A stretch of DNA of 64,000 nucleotides from Pyropia haitanensis (lineage: Eukaryota > Rhodophyta > Bangiophyceae > Bangiales > Bangiaceae), in the NCBI GenBank assembly GCA_008729055.1, contig SDUX01000010.1:1999090-2063089 (forward strand), read 5' to 3'. Below the pieces are notes generated by a model. That model saw nothing but the letters and a program-made list of their open reading frames with translations, did no database searches and was not told the DNA's origin. Shown piece after piece: positions 11,821 through 23,217 of the stretch (positions within the stretch are counted from its first letter, which is position 1; the number at the start of each line of letters is the position of its first letter). Both the position numbers and the translations under genes were made by a program.

Positions 11821-11869
<49 letters not shown>

Positions 11870-13026
11870 GCGGCGGCGGCGGCGAGCAGACACGCCATTC
11901 GCCGACGAGGCGACGCGGCACCGCCTGCAAGGATAGCCCCGTCGTGCGAGCGGCCGGGGTGGCCCGGCGGCGGCGTGGCCAGTGTGAGTCGGGGGGGGGA
12001 GGGGGGGGGGGGGGGCGCGGGGGGGGGAGAGGAGGGGTCGCAGGCCAACCGCCGCGCACCCACGTGCCGCGCCGTGCGGTCGGGGCGGGCCGCCACGCGA
12101 CGCGCGGCGGGCGGCGGCGGGAGCGGCTGTCGGCGGCCGATCGCCGCGCGTGGGGCGCGCGCCGCCCGCCGCACGGACGGCGCGCGTGGGGGAAAGGGGG
12201 GGGGGGGGGGGGGGGGGGGCGGCCGGGGGGGGACCGACGCCGCCAGCCGCCAGCCGCGCTGCCGCCGCGGACGTTGGCGGCCGGCCCGCGAGCGCCGCCG
12301 CGTACGGGGGTGCCGCCGCGGCCGGCCCGCCGGCGGCGGCCCCGGCGGCGGCCGCGGCGACGGCCGCGGCGACGGAGCGGGCAGCCGGTGGCTGTCTGGC
12401 GGCCCCCCCCCCCCCCCCGGCGCTTTCCCCCCCCACCCACCCCCCCCCCGCTCCCCGCCACGGCGACGGCCGTAGACAGGGACGGCGCCGGTCGGGGGGG
12501 AGGAACCTTGCCACGCACCCACAACGCTGGCGGCGGCGACGGGCTTGTAAGCAGCAGCCGGCCAGCACCACGAGGACGCGGCCAGCACCCCTCCGCCACC
12601 GGCCGCCGCCGTTGGCGGCCGAGGTGGCTGCTGACGCCCCCGCGGCCGGCGCGGCCGCCCCGACCAGCCGCCCGGCGGCGCCAACAGCGATTGCACTCTA
12701 TACGTGCCCCGCGGCGGGGTCTCCTCCACCCCCCCCCCCCCCCCCCCGCCCCCCTCAGCCCCCCCCCGCCCCCCCCCCTCTTCCCTGGCAATGGCCACAC
12801 GCCCGCAGTGTGCGGTCGGCCGGGCGCAAACGGGAGCGGGTGTGCTGTCCACGCGCGGGGCCGCCACGTCGCCAGCCGGCCGACGACGTGTCTGGGGAGC
12901 CGACGGGCGAGCGCGGGATCACCAGCGGCCGCGGTGGGGGGAGGGGGGGAGGGGGGGGGGGGAGGGGGGGAAGAGGGTAGCGGGAGCGTCCGCCACCCCG
13001 GCCGCCGCCGCGACCGTTGCGGTGAC

Positions 13027-13059
<33 letters not shown>

Positions 13060-14050
13060 AGCGGTGGTGGTGGCGGTTGCTGCGGTGCCGTGGATCCATT
13101 GACAAAGGGTCACGTACGGCGCGGCCGGCGGCGGCGGCGCGCCGTCGGCGGGGGCCCCCGTGGCGGCGACGCGGCGGCGCCGCGGCGGCCGCCGACGCGC
13201 CGCGGGCGGTCACCGCGTCGGCGGCGGTGGGGCGCCCAACCGACTGGCGGCGGTGCGCGGCAAACGGCCGCCGTTGGGGGTCCCCCCATCCCCCCCTTTG
13301 CCCAGCCTCGCCCCACACGGGATGCGACGCCCCACGGTGGCGGCCCGCCCCACCACTACCGAGTGCGCTCCGAGTGGGGGCAACGGAGGGGCACCCGCCC
13401 CAGTGGCGCTCTCGGCGGGCGTGCTCCTCTGCTCTCGCTTCGCCGCCGTATTTCCCATTGTCCGTCAACACCCCCCCCCCCCCCCCCCTCCCCCCGGCCC
13501 CCCCCCCCCCTTTCCGTTAAGAGCCGACCGGAGCGGCAGAGCGACCTGCGCAGTCACTCGCCACCCCTCCGTCGTGGCCGCCGCCGCACGACCTGCCCCC
13601 CCCGCGGACCACTGGTGCACCGACGGTGGGCGGTCGGTGAGCGGCGGGCCGCGGCGGCCGCCGAGCCGCCTCCCCTCGTGCCGCGGCGATTCGATGAACC
13701 GCCACCCCAGTCGGGCTGGCAGCCCCCCCCCCCGCGGCGCCCTTCTCGCCCATCGCCCCACCACCACACCTCTGCCGCGGGCGGCGGGTGGAGGTCGTGG
13801 TCGCCACGGCGGCAAAAGGTGCACCCCGTCGTCCGCTTCCATCCAATCCCATTGGGCCGGCGGGGAAGGGATCGTCGTGGCCACGGGCGCGTAGGAGCCG
13901 CGTGGAGCAGATCCGAGAAACACTGCGCTCGTCGGCTCCAGACTGGCGGGGGGGGGGGAGGGGGGGGGGGGGAGGGGCGCGCGAGGCAGGGTCAGAAGCA
14001 GGCTCGCCCGTTTCCCAGACACGCGGCAGTGCGCTTGAACGGCGGCCTCC
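11043..14050. repeat. Low-complexity GC-rich region with no convincing gene
   Basis: The sequence consists of long C or G homopolymers (11638-11670, 12198-12219, 12730-12747, 13471-13490), GGC/GGT microsatellites (11757-11880) and CCGGCCGG clusters (11450-11510). Both strands and several frames are open for more than 1 kb. That is expected when stop codons are rare at this GC content. No frame has an ATG-started, domain-like, non-repetitive protein. One candidate (ATG at 13850 on the minus strand, beginning MGLDGSGRRGAPFAA) is too short and featureless to call. Confidence 0.55.
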
Positions 14051-17000
14051 TCGGTGCGGCGAGCCGACAGCCACAGCGGTTGGGACGTGTTGGCTTGGAG
14101 GAAGAACAAGGGAGGCAAAGCAGACCACGAGTGGCAAAACCGACACGCGCCACTCAGAGGCGCGGCGAGCCGGTGGGGGACGTGGCCTTCCCAGCGGCGG
14201 TTGCCTGCGTCCGCCTTGGACGCGGAACTCGGCGGCAACTGTTCTCCTAGAGGGATCCTCCGCGCCTGCTCTTCACAGGCCGCGGATCGGGGGGACCACT
14301 CGAGTAGCCATGCCCGTACTACTCGTGCCTCGTGCCACGCCACCTGTGGGAAGGAGCGGCCACGTCTCTGGCCGGCGATGGTGGCCCTTCTCGCTCGCGC
14401 GAGGGCTCTGGCCACTCTTGCGCTTCCGGCGTGTCCTCCGACAGTCCCTCTGACCGACGACCGATGGGCACGCATCCAGCGGCCGTTCTGATTGGTCTGA
14501 GAGACGGCCTCGACGGCCACCTCCCGCTGTCAGCAGCCACGCAGCCCAAAGGGAGCCGGGCACGATCAGAAAGAACGTGGCGACGGCCTGAGGTGGCTGC
14601 GACGATCGGCCGACCGCAGTCGTCCATATTCTCAGTCTTCATGCGAATTCGGCCTCGGTGTCCCCGCCTGGGTGCAGCGAGCGCACGATACGCAGGGCTG
14701 GCAGACACTACCGATCGTGCAGGGCGGTGGCCTGCCCGTTCCGTCCCCTTCCCAGACAGGATCGATCACGCCGCAACGACCACAAGCGCATGCTGCGTGG
14801 GACAACGCGTTGATTTTCCGGCCGTAAAGTTTGGCAGCCCAGCGTGGCTGCGCGAAACGGGCGCGATGGGCGGCGCGCGTGACGAGAGGTGTCAGGCGCG
14901 GAGGATGGAAGGGGCTTTGTCGGTGCGGCGCCCGTAGAGCACCCCCCCGCGCCTCGTGCGACTCCCGACCTGGACCACATGAGCCGTGGGAGAGACCATA
15001 GGCGACAAGGGTCATGGAAGCCGACCCAGCGACCAGCAGAGACCTTACTACGGAACAAGACCTAAAGAGCCTATCCATCGCGGGTTCTCGCAAGTGTTCG
15101 GAACCAGAGCGGGTGGGGGGCAAGTGACTGTCCGCCCCACAGGATTTGTGCAGGTCCTCTCACCGAGAGCATGGGCTCGATCACCAGCGCTAGGTGGGCC
15201 ACTCACTCAAGACATCTTTGGACTGCGTTCTGTCGCACCACTCTGGCGCATAGTGAGTAAATTGACCTGGCACAAGACTGATAGGCAATGTGTGTGAGTG
15301 TGCGCAGCACGGGCAGTCGATGGGGCCAGTCTGTACGGAACGACTATCGGATGCTGTGAGCCACAGATCATAGTCGAGTGGTCTGCCGGTCCTCTGTGGG
15401 ACACGTCGCTTGTCTCCCGACACCATTCCGCGGGCTGGCTTCAATGCCTTGCTGCTACAGCTACTACGCGAGTGAAAGACCGTGTAGCGAACTGATCTCG
15501 AGGTATCTTTGATTTGCCGGATCGGTGCACTCTTGTCAGTCGTGTCCTCGACGAGAGAGATAGTAATTGCCCGACACAAAGAAAAGGGTGGTCGCAGGTT
15601 TTTGTAGGGTAGGCTTCCATCTCTCGCGAACCGCACGCGCAGACGGTGGAGAGAGGGACGCTTCGAGTCGGTGTTTGGTGTTTAGTTTGGGGAATACGGC
15701 AGATTTGTTCGAATGCTGAAGACATTTTGGACCCAAACGACACAAGCACGGCGCCCACGTGCAGCACGTGTCCGAGGACTGCGGGAGGTACGGAACCGCT
15801 CCAAAGGCGAACGCAACCTACTCTGGACCAGCCTATCACTCACGCAGCAGACAGGGACGAGGAGCCTCAGTGCACACCGCCCGGTAGCCCACCTGGTCGG
15901 AACTCCACAGGTCGCCCGTGGGTACGCATACAGAGCCAAGTTCCTGCGCTACAAAGCCACTCCCCTCGGGAATGGGCAGGCGAGGGGGGGAACGCCGCTG
16001 CGCGGGTACGCCCGCAGCAGACCGACACCCCAGTGGGAAGAGGACACAAGGAAACCCGCCTCGAGCGTGACATCACCGACAGGCCTCGACGAGGAGGCTG
16101 CTCACGGGATTCTCTCGTCGCTCACCGCCCGTGGTGCCGACCGCGGTTCATGCGCATCAGTCCACCCGACACTTCTCCACACCTGTCGGCGAAGAGACCG
16201 TTGGTGGATTCCCCGGCGCGGCGGGCAGGAATGAGCGCACAGTGCCAGCATTCAACGGCCTCGGTCCATCCCCAGCCCGTGCGTTCACGCGAAAGCCGCT
16301 TTCTCGTTTCCCGCTGCCCGCCGCGGCGCCTCATGGCTGCGTCCCGTCCCGCCCGCTTGCCTGGGTCAGCGACTGCCCTCCCCCCCCCTTCCGCCCCCGT
16401 CAGCATGACCACTTGTGCACTGATTCAGGTCTCCTACGTGACACCCCACCGTGACCGCTTTGAGCGGTCACTGGCACTGCGGCCGGAGCATCTTCCTTGG
16501 GGGACTGGGCGCGCAACCCGGGTCCGACGATGCGATGCTACGACGCAGCGCAGTAGCACCCCGTGACTTGCCTGCATGAGCGGGAGCACGCATTTCTTGC
16601 ATTCCTGGTGCAATCCGGGGTTGCCCGGCAGTGTGACCCCCGCGCTCGTTTCAAATAACCTGTGCTTTTAACTTTCAATCAATTTTGTATTTGAGGGAAA
16701 ATAACGGGCTGAACACGTCGAATCAACAGGAAGAAGAGCGGTTTGTGCAATTTCGTGGGAGGAACACAGGGTTGCGTCGTTTGGCGGGACCACACAGGTG
16801 TTCGGCAGATACGCCGTATTACGGATTCCGAAACCGAGCGCGGTTCGGATGGATTCCATTGGTACTTTGACTTGTTTCAGAAAAGTTTCTTGAACACACG
16901 ACAAAAATAGTTCGCCACGGCCCGCAGAGGGCGGCGGCAGCGGCTCGGAATGGGAGAGGGGGGGGAGGGGGGGGGTTGAAAGCGGCGGGGGTTGAGTGGG

Positions 17001-17504
17001 CGGGGCGTGAGGGTTTGATGGCTGGGGGGAGAGTTACTGCACCGCCGAAAGTGATCAAACCTTTTGGGGAGGGGTTGGATCGCGTTTCGTCACACGCCCC
17101 CTACACGCATTCGACTCGTCAAATACACTACCTCACGGCCAACTTGTGGACACGTGTCTACCCTGCATGCATTGTTCGGGCGAACGCTTTCAGAGTTCAG
17201 GCGATTATGCCGCATTCGCGAAAACGAACCCGAAGCAAATCGCCCGCCCACCAATCCTGGTAAAGCAATACCCACAGTACTGATGATTTTTCAGTACGCT
17301 TCATATGAGAGTCTTGATTTTATCTGTTGTAACCCGGATGAGTCCAACACTTAGATGAATTACTTGAGTTGGCACAGCTGTTCGGGCGGCACCAAGGAGA
17401 CCGGTCGGACTCGGTTGGCGACGCACTCGGTCCGCCTTCATGTCGTTGCCCTCATTCTTGTTTCTGGTCGAGCACGACGAGCAAGGGCCTGCAGGTGTGA
17501 CACG
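14051..17504. other. Gene-poor region of ordinary base composition
   Basis: GC content falls noticeably compared with the flanks, and AT-rich patches occur at 16650-16700 and 17280-17350. Open frames are short and mostly lack ATG starts, and none shows family motifs. A perfect 9-bp stem with a 3-nt loop lies at 16451-16471 (GTGACCGCT...AGCGGTCAC). The stretch may contain old transposon remnants, but I could not identify ends or duplications. Confidence 0.45.
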
Positions 17505-18405
17505 ATGGCGGTATGTTTCGCTTCATATTCGTGTTGTGTCTGTGCCATGGTTGCTATTGTTTGGTGCCAGTAGCCGGAGTCCTGTCGTTTGGCTCTCGTC
17601 TGACTCTGGCCGTCTGCTCTCTTCTTGTGCTCCTTGTACCTGTGTTTTCTTTTCGTGGGCTGGCGTTTTTCTTTGGTCCTCATTGCTTCCATTTTCGATT
17701 CTGCTGGTGTAGGCAGCCGCCGGTGGCGGCTCAGTGCCGGTGACGCAGCTCTCGGTTGAGCAGCTCGGTCACGTGCGGCAGACTACCGAGCGTGAGATTG
17801 AGATGCTGATGACGAAAATCAGCGAGCTCAACGTGGCGCACCAGAAGCTGACTGCCTCTCGCGAGTGCGCCACGTTCATGGGCGAGTCGTCCGCCCCGCA
17901 GCCAGTGCTTGTTCCGCTCACCACCAGCATTTACGTGCCGGGCGTCATTCAGAATCCGTCCGAGCTGATGGTCGACGTTGGCACTGGCTATTTCATTTCT
18001 GTGCGTTCTGGACGACTGCGGATATGGTTCTGTTGCAGGGCTGTCTCTATTCTGTTGTTTGAGGGTGTTGACACCGGTGCGTCTGTCAGAGTTGAATTGC
18101 GACACCTTGTGATGCAGCCGAGCTGGTAACTGACGAAGCTGCTCTGTTGTGGACGTTTTGGAACTGCCCTGTGTGCTTTCCCTCCTTTCTGCCTGTCTTG
18201 CTACCCCGTGGTGCAGAAGAGCCCATCGGATGCGGCCAGTTACTTCTCCCGCCGCATGGCCATGATGAAGGAGCAGCTCGACAAGGCATATGGGGTGCTC
18301 AACCAGAAGCGGCAGCTGTTTGAGGCGGTGTCGCATTTGCTGCAGAACAAGCTCGAAGCGGCCCAAGCGGCACAAGCACAGGCGGGGGCGCAGTCCTCTA
18401 CCTGA
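17505..18405 (+). CDS. PFDN5: Prefoldin subunit 5 (alpha-type), three exons
   Basis: Prefoldin is the hexameric jellyfish-shaped chaperone that delivers nascent actin and tubulin to the CCT chaperonin; subunit 5 is one of its two alpha-type subunits. Exon 1 encodes only Met-Ala (17505-17510) and is followed by a GTATGT donor. Exon 2 is 17713-18000, exon 3 is 18217-18405, with GTGCGT donor and TAG/CAG acceptors; all junctions keep the frame and give 160 residues. The protein shows the family layout: an N-terminal coiled-coil helix (LSVEQLGHVRQTTEREIEML), the central beta hairpins with VPLTTSIYVPG and VDVGTGYFIS, and a C-terminal helix (SYFSRRMAMMKEQLDKAYGV). Length matches the family (about 150-160). 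A two-codon first exon is unusual but well supported. Confidence 0.93.
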
Positions 18406-19562
18406 TGCTCTTGTTTGCCCCCACTTTATGCGACACCGGTCATTTTTCCCCGCCTTTCCCCCCTCCCGCTTGCGGTGTTGCTCCCGGCAGACTTTCCTCC
18501 TGTCCCCGTCAGTCTGGTTTTTCATTGTGCCGAGAACTGGCTGTGTGCGTACTGTTGCCTTGACCCGCTTTCGCTGTTCACCAACTGTGTGTTCCTTGCG
18601 CACCGCGTCGTTTTTCACGATTCCTGTCGCCTGCGCCGACCTGTCCTCCAGAGCTGTTCGCCGCGGCTCCGTCGGCGTGGCCCGCCGCGCATCTTGCCTC
18701 TCGCCGTGCCTGGTACGGGATACTCCAGCCCCGTTCCGGATCCGGGCGTGGTGCATCTGTTGACGTGACGCAGGGCGTGCCGCCGCACTCGCACTGCTCG
18801 GACCGCGCGTGGTTGCTTTATCGTGTTGATGACCAGTGGCTTTTCCGCTCTATAGAAGCGAACCAAGCCGTCGTTCGAGGGTTTTGAGTTGCACATTGAC
18901 CAGTTATTCAGCAATCTGGTGAACCCTCTCCCCCGGAGCCCGAGACATGCAGCCAGGTACTCAGTACCTCACGGGCACGTACCACGTGACGCATGCGTGC
19001 ACGTGTGAAGTCTCGTTGAGCAAGGCTTGCTATTGTCCCTTACCAAGCGCTAGCGCGCGTGCACCTGCTCCCTGAGAAGAGCGAGAGGCCCCTGGTGTAC
19101 CCCGTTCTCTCGATGGCAAGTATCATGGTCGGCCTTCCAAGCACCATCAACTGACTTCAAAACCAACTCAGCCGAGTGCCAGCAGCTGTTGTCTGCAACT
19201 GTGCTGGGAGAGCGGAACATGAAGCACATTTCTCTCTCAAGTCATGTGTCCTTTCCCTTTGCTTGCCCCCGTCCAGCTAAGAGGCTCATGCATCGCAGTT
19301 GTAAACGGCAGCACGTCTCCATGATACGCGACACCAGTTGCTACGCCCTCCTCCGCGGCCGCCACAGAGGGCGCGTGGGGACGCAGCGCGAGGGGATGCA
19401 GGCGCGCAGCCTCCACAGGCGGCGCCAGGCGGCGCCAGGCGGCGGCGAGTACAAATTGACAACCCTACTGACGGCGACGGCAGAGCGGGCCTCTGAAATG
19501 CCCCTCCTCTCCGTCTGTCCGTTCACTACGTGAGGTTCAATGCGTGCACCGCCTGACTAGCA
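18406..19562. other. Intergenic region
   Basis: This region lies downstream of prefoldin 5 and contains pyrimidine-rich sequence (18420-18640), probably its 3' untranslated region. Only a short direct duplication of GGCGGCGCCA at 19419-19440 stands out. No supported gene. Confidence 0.45.
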
Positions 19563-19565
19563 TTA

Positions 19566-20652
19566 CGGCCGGTCCGGGACACGATCGAGTTCGCGGCATA
19601 TCGAGTTTGCTGCTCCACGAACTGGTTGCCACATCTGATGCGTCTTTTTGGACATCGCATGTGGTCGTGGCGTTGGGGTCGTGGACGAAGAGAAATACAT
19701 AGCAGTTGGGTCTATGTAATGGGAAAAACTTCGTATCGACCTGTTGCCAATCTGTTTTGCAACCAATCTGGGGACCATGGTTGCTGCCCCACGCTGGTCT
19801 CCACGTTCATGCCAACGCCGTGCTCGCCTCTCCCGAGGTCTTGCCAGTGCGTCACGACACCCCCCCCCCGTTCCCTTTATACCCCCGGAGTTCCACCCCC
19901 CATTCCACAGCCATGGACGCCTCGGCAGTGGAGGCCATCATGGTCAACAACCTCATTTTTGCAGCGGAGCTGGAGACCGGCTGCGTAGACACGGTCACCG
20001 ACCACGGCCGTCCTTGCGTCGCCATCTCTCACCGCAGCGGCCCTCACCACACGCCCCGCGCGCTGCCCCAGCGCCCGCCCGCCGTGCACCGGCGTGGTGC
20101 CTCAAACGGCCCACGGCCGCCCAGGGACGATCGCCCCGGTCCTGCACGGCGTCGGGTGGAGCGGGGCGAGGGGAGGAATGCCGCAGGCATGGAGGGGTCG
20201 GCGGGAGAGCTTGCGGTGGCAGGAACAGCCGGGCGACGGCCAGACGGGAGGCGGATGGACGTGCCCTCCCGTCGTCGCCTGCCGACCCGCTGTGCACGGC
20301 GCGGGAAGTGTGCCACCCTTGTGGCCTCGACCCCGCGCGCCTGCGCCGCCGCTGGGTTCCAACTGTCTGAGCGAGATCCATCGACAGGAGCAGCTGTTGT
20401 GGGGCACGCAGTCCCGAACTTCCCATGAATTTGATGGCGCAAATGCTGCCGCAAGGGGGCTGCCGCGAACTCAGACTGCCGCAGGATGCGGCAAGAAGTG
20501 GCTTTTGCAAAAGCCACTTCTTGCCGCATCCTGCGGCAGCTTGAGTTCGCGGCACACAACGCAGGACACGTGAAGAGCAACAGCCAATCTCAGAGCGCCA
20601 CGAAGTGCCGCGAACTCGCTGCCGCGAACTCAGATGTGTCCCGGACCGGCCG
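19566..20652. mobile_element. Non-autonomous DNA transposon with TIRs and TTA target duplication (PIF/Harbinger-like)
   Basis: The ends are inverted copies of each other: CGGCCGGTCCGGGACAC at 19566-19582, and its reverse complement at 20636-20652. Four variable bases and a second shared block, GAGTTCGCGGCA, follow on each side (19587-19598; 20620-20631). The element is flanked on both sides by TTA (19563-19565 and 20653-20655). A 3-bp TWA duplication is the mark of PIF/Harbinger insertions, so I infer that superfamily. The GAGTTCGCGGCA motif or its complement occurs at least five times inside, including at both tips of the large central palindrome. These may be transposase-binding subterminal repeats. 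There is no transposase. One ATG-started frame at 19913 (MDASAVEAIMVNNLIFAAEL...) is of unknown origin and could be a captured exon. Confidence 0.75.
20461..20554. repeat. 94-nt near-perfect palindrome inside the transposon
   Basis: The two 47-nt arms meet without a spacer at 20507/20508 (centre GCTTTTGCAAAAGC) and differ at only two adjacent positions (TC against CT). Each arm ends with the element's subterminal motif, TGCCGCGAACTC on the left and GAGTTCGCGGCA on the right. It could extrude as a cruciform, or form a perfect hairpin RNA if transcribed. Confidence 0.95.
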
Positions 20653-20655
20653 TTA

Positions 20656-21315
20656 TAGGGAAGCACATGATCCGTGAGAACAGTCATGACGCGCTCCACG
20701 GAGCACCGTCGATTCTTGTGAGCACACTCTCACCAATTCGGGTGTGTCGGGTGTCGTCGTCGCCGCAACCTCGCGACTGGCCTAGCCGCAAGCACAGGCC
20801 AAAGGTATGAGATGGAGCCTGCAACAATAGGGGCTACCGCCCAAGCTCAAGGGTCAGGTAAGCTGGACCAGGGCGGTAGGAAAAAAAGTGCGCTCCCGTT
20901 TCTATATGGTTCACGTCCGCGCATGCCGGGCCTGCCCCAGTCGGCAATATACAAAAGAGCATGGAATAAGAGCGCCCTACACAGTACCACCAAGGCGTTC
21001 TCCCCGTACAAAGCCCATGCAAAGGCGCACACCGCCTGTGCACCTGCGGGTCCACATTGGCGCCGGCGGTGCTTGTTACCGCTTCCACGCGGGGACAGCC
21101 GCGCCCGCACCCCAGCGAGCAAGTCGCCCTCCCTGTGGGACGCAGACTGCCCCCCGTATCCACAGGCAGACCAAATGCATCCGTTCCACCGCCAGGAGCA
21201 CTGTCCACGGTGCACCGCCAGGTAAATCGCACAAATGCCGCTAGCTGGCGGCCGCAGCGCTGCCATGCTCCACCACAGCGCGGCCGCTGCTCCCATCCAT
21301 AACAACGCCGTCGCC
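20656..21315. other. Intergenic region between transposon and eRF1
   Basis: No supported gene. It presumably contains the eRF1 3' untranslated region at its right end. Nothing else is recognised. Confidence 0.45.
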
Positions 21316-22662
21316 TTACAACCCAAAGTCCGACTCGGAGTAGTCATCGTCATCGTCCTCAGGCTCGGCAAAGTGCTCAAAGTTGAGCTCGTACCGAAGG
21401 AGACCGCCAATGCCGCCAAAGCCGCGAACAAACTGGGCGCCCTCCTGCGACCGGTTGGTCACAAACTCAAGCGAAGTCCCAAAGGACTTGTAGTTGTCAG
21501 CCAGCCAGTCAACAAACGGTTCGCTGGAGCGGGACTCCAGTTCCGTCCCGTCCTCGAGGAAGGCCGACGGGTCCTTCGCCTGCTCCGGAGACAGCACCTT
21601 GATCACCTCCTTGCCTGTCTGCGCGTTCTGCAGCACGTACCGCTCGTGCGCTAAGTTCTCCCACACAATGAGCGTCGCGACAGCTCCCTGGTCCAGCGCG
21701 TTGATCGTGTCCTCAATGCCAAAGCAAAACTTGTTGGTGTCCTTGGAAATCTCGTCAAAGTAGCGCTGGATCAGGCGCTTCTCCTGTATGAACTTGACGT
21801 TGCCCAGCGTCTCAGCCGACAGGTCAATGGCCTGATTGAAGCCATTCTCCCCACCGTACGACACGTCCACAATCTTAATGATCTTGGCGCGGAGCCGCTG
21901 GTCAAACATCTCCGACGTGGAGAGCTCGTTCTTGAAGTCCGCCGACCCTGCCAGAATCAGACCAGTCACGTTGGGCCGCTGCCCGTCTGGCACGTAGAGC
22001 TGCACAGCAAACTCCGCCACCTTGCGCACAAAGTTGTGCCGCTTCTCCATCCGCAATCGCGCGAAGCGCAAGGCTGACTGCCCACCGCGGCCGTGCTTCT
22101 TGGGCAGGTCCACCCCAAACTTGTGGAGCACATTGCGGGTATTGCCTGTGAGCAGCCCAAACAGCACACCGTTGCCATCCATGACAATAAAGCCAAACTT
22201 CTCGTCCGACTCAAGGAGAGAGCCCAGCGCCTCGGTGTGAAACTTGTTGTCGCACAAGTAGAGGGAGGTGTTGATGGCCTTGAACGGCTCAAAGTCAAAG
22301 GTCACCTGCTTCTCCTTGTTATCGTCTGTCATTATTGTACCGCAGTAGATGACCAGCCCATTATCGGGCACGCGGGAGTACAGCTTCAGCCGTTGTTGCG
22401 TCGACGTGATAGCAGCCAGCACCGACTGACGGTTCACCCGGGACTTGATGTTCGAGGCTGTCCCATACTCGTCCGCCAGCATGCGGTTGACGCGAGAGAT
22501 TTGGTCGCGTGGGGGGACGATGAGGGAGATCATGGACGTGCCGTTGCCACGGGCGGCCTCCAGGGCCTTAATCAGCTTCTTCACCCGCCACACGTTGATA
22601 GCATGGTCCCCCTCCTCATCTCCGGTGGAAGCAACCGCACTGCGGTCTAGCACCTCCGCCAT
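21316..22662 (-). CDS. ETF1: Eukaryotic peptide chain release factor 1 (eRF1)
   Basis: eRF1 recognises all three stop codons in the ribosomal A site and triggers peptide release, acting with the GTPase eRF3. The ATG at 22662 gives 448 residues in a single exon, close to the 437 of the human protein. Domain 1 carries the stop-codon-reading NIKS motif (residues 71-74) and YLCDNKF (135-141). Domain 2 carries the catalytic GGQ loop in [17 protein letters not shown] (GGQ at 193-195). The C-terminal domain ends in an acidic tail ([16 protein letters not shown]), as in other eukaryotes. The N-terminus is about ten residues longer than in animals. The upstream in-frame sequence has no ATG, which supports this start. 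Identification is secure. Confidence 0.98.
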   Translation of the reverse strand: MAEVLDRSAVASTGDEEGDHAINVWRVKKLIKALEAARGNGTSMISLIVPPRDQISRVNRMLADEYGTASNIKSRVNRQSVLAAITSTQQRLKLYSRVPDNGLVIYCGTIMTDDNKEKQVTFDFEPFKAINTSLYLCDNKFHTEALGSLLESDEKFGFIVMDGNGVLFGLLTGNTRNVLHKFGVDLPKKHGRGGQSALRFARLRMEKRHNFVRKVAEFAVQLYVPDGQRPNVTGLILAGSADFKNELSTSEMFDQRLRAKIIKIVDVSYGGENGFNQAIDLSAETLGNVKFIQEKRLIQRYFDEISKDTNKFCFGIEDTINALDQGAVATLIVWENLAHERYVLQNAQTGKEVIKVLSPEQAKDPSAFLEDGTELESRSSEPFVDWLADNYKSFGTSLEFVTNRSQEGAQFVRGFGGIGGLLRYELNFEHFAEPEDDDDDYSESDFGL

Positions 22663-23109
22663 GATGTCTGCAGCTGCAACAGAATAGCAATGGGAGCACT
22701 GACGGCGGTGAGCAAGAGCGACGTCGAAGCTCGTAGGCGTAGGGCCGAGCAAACGCCAGACACGGGCGCGAACTCGGCAACCCGTAAGGGCACGCTGGGG
22801 CACGTGTTCACTGGATGGTCGAGTGGAGCGCTCTTTTCGCACAAATTGCGACGGCGTCGCAATTTAAGGCAGCCTGGGATCCCACACGTCACCTCCTGCC
22901 AGCGATGCTCCCCCTGATTTAATTCCACTCTGTACTCCCTTGCGCCGTAGTAATTGACAGGGCGACACTCGATGAGCGACGGCCCTGCAAAGCTGTTGGA
23001 CCGATCATCCACCCCGCTGACTCCGGCACATCAACAGTCGCCCGTCGCGTACACATCCCTCGGTGCCCACCACGCACGTTGAGCACTAACCCTTTCTCTT
23101 TTGCGCTGT
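22663..23109. promoter_or_regulatory. Short shared upstream region of the divergent eRF1 and RRM/R3H genes
   Basis: Only 447 bp separate the two start codons, so both promoters and both 5' untranslated regions must lie here. I see no TATA-like box at a convincing position. A bidirectional promoter is inferred from spacing alone. Confidence 0.4.
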
Positions 23110-23184
23110 ATGGAGTCCACGCCACCCACGACGATGCCCAACTCCGCCGTATCACTTGATGATGAGCCACCCGCCGGGGACGCT

Positions 23185-23217
<33 letters not shown>

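Noticed and set aside
11413..14250. Continuous open frame of 945 codons on the plus strand
   Set aside because: It follows GC microsatellites and homopolymers, shares its DNA with equally long open frames on the other strand, and contains no domain-like sequence.
16451..16471. Perfect 9-bp hairpin that looks like a bacterial terminator
   Set aside because: There is no following T run and no bacterial gene context; the window is eukaryotic.
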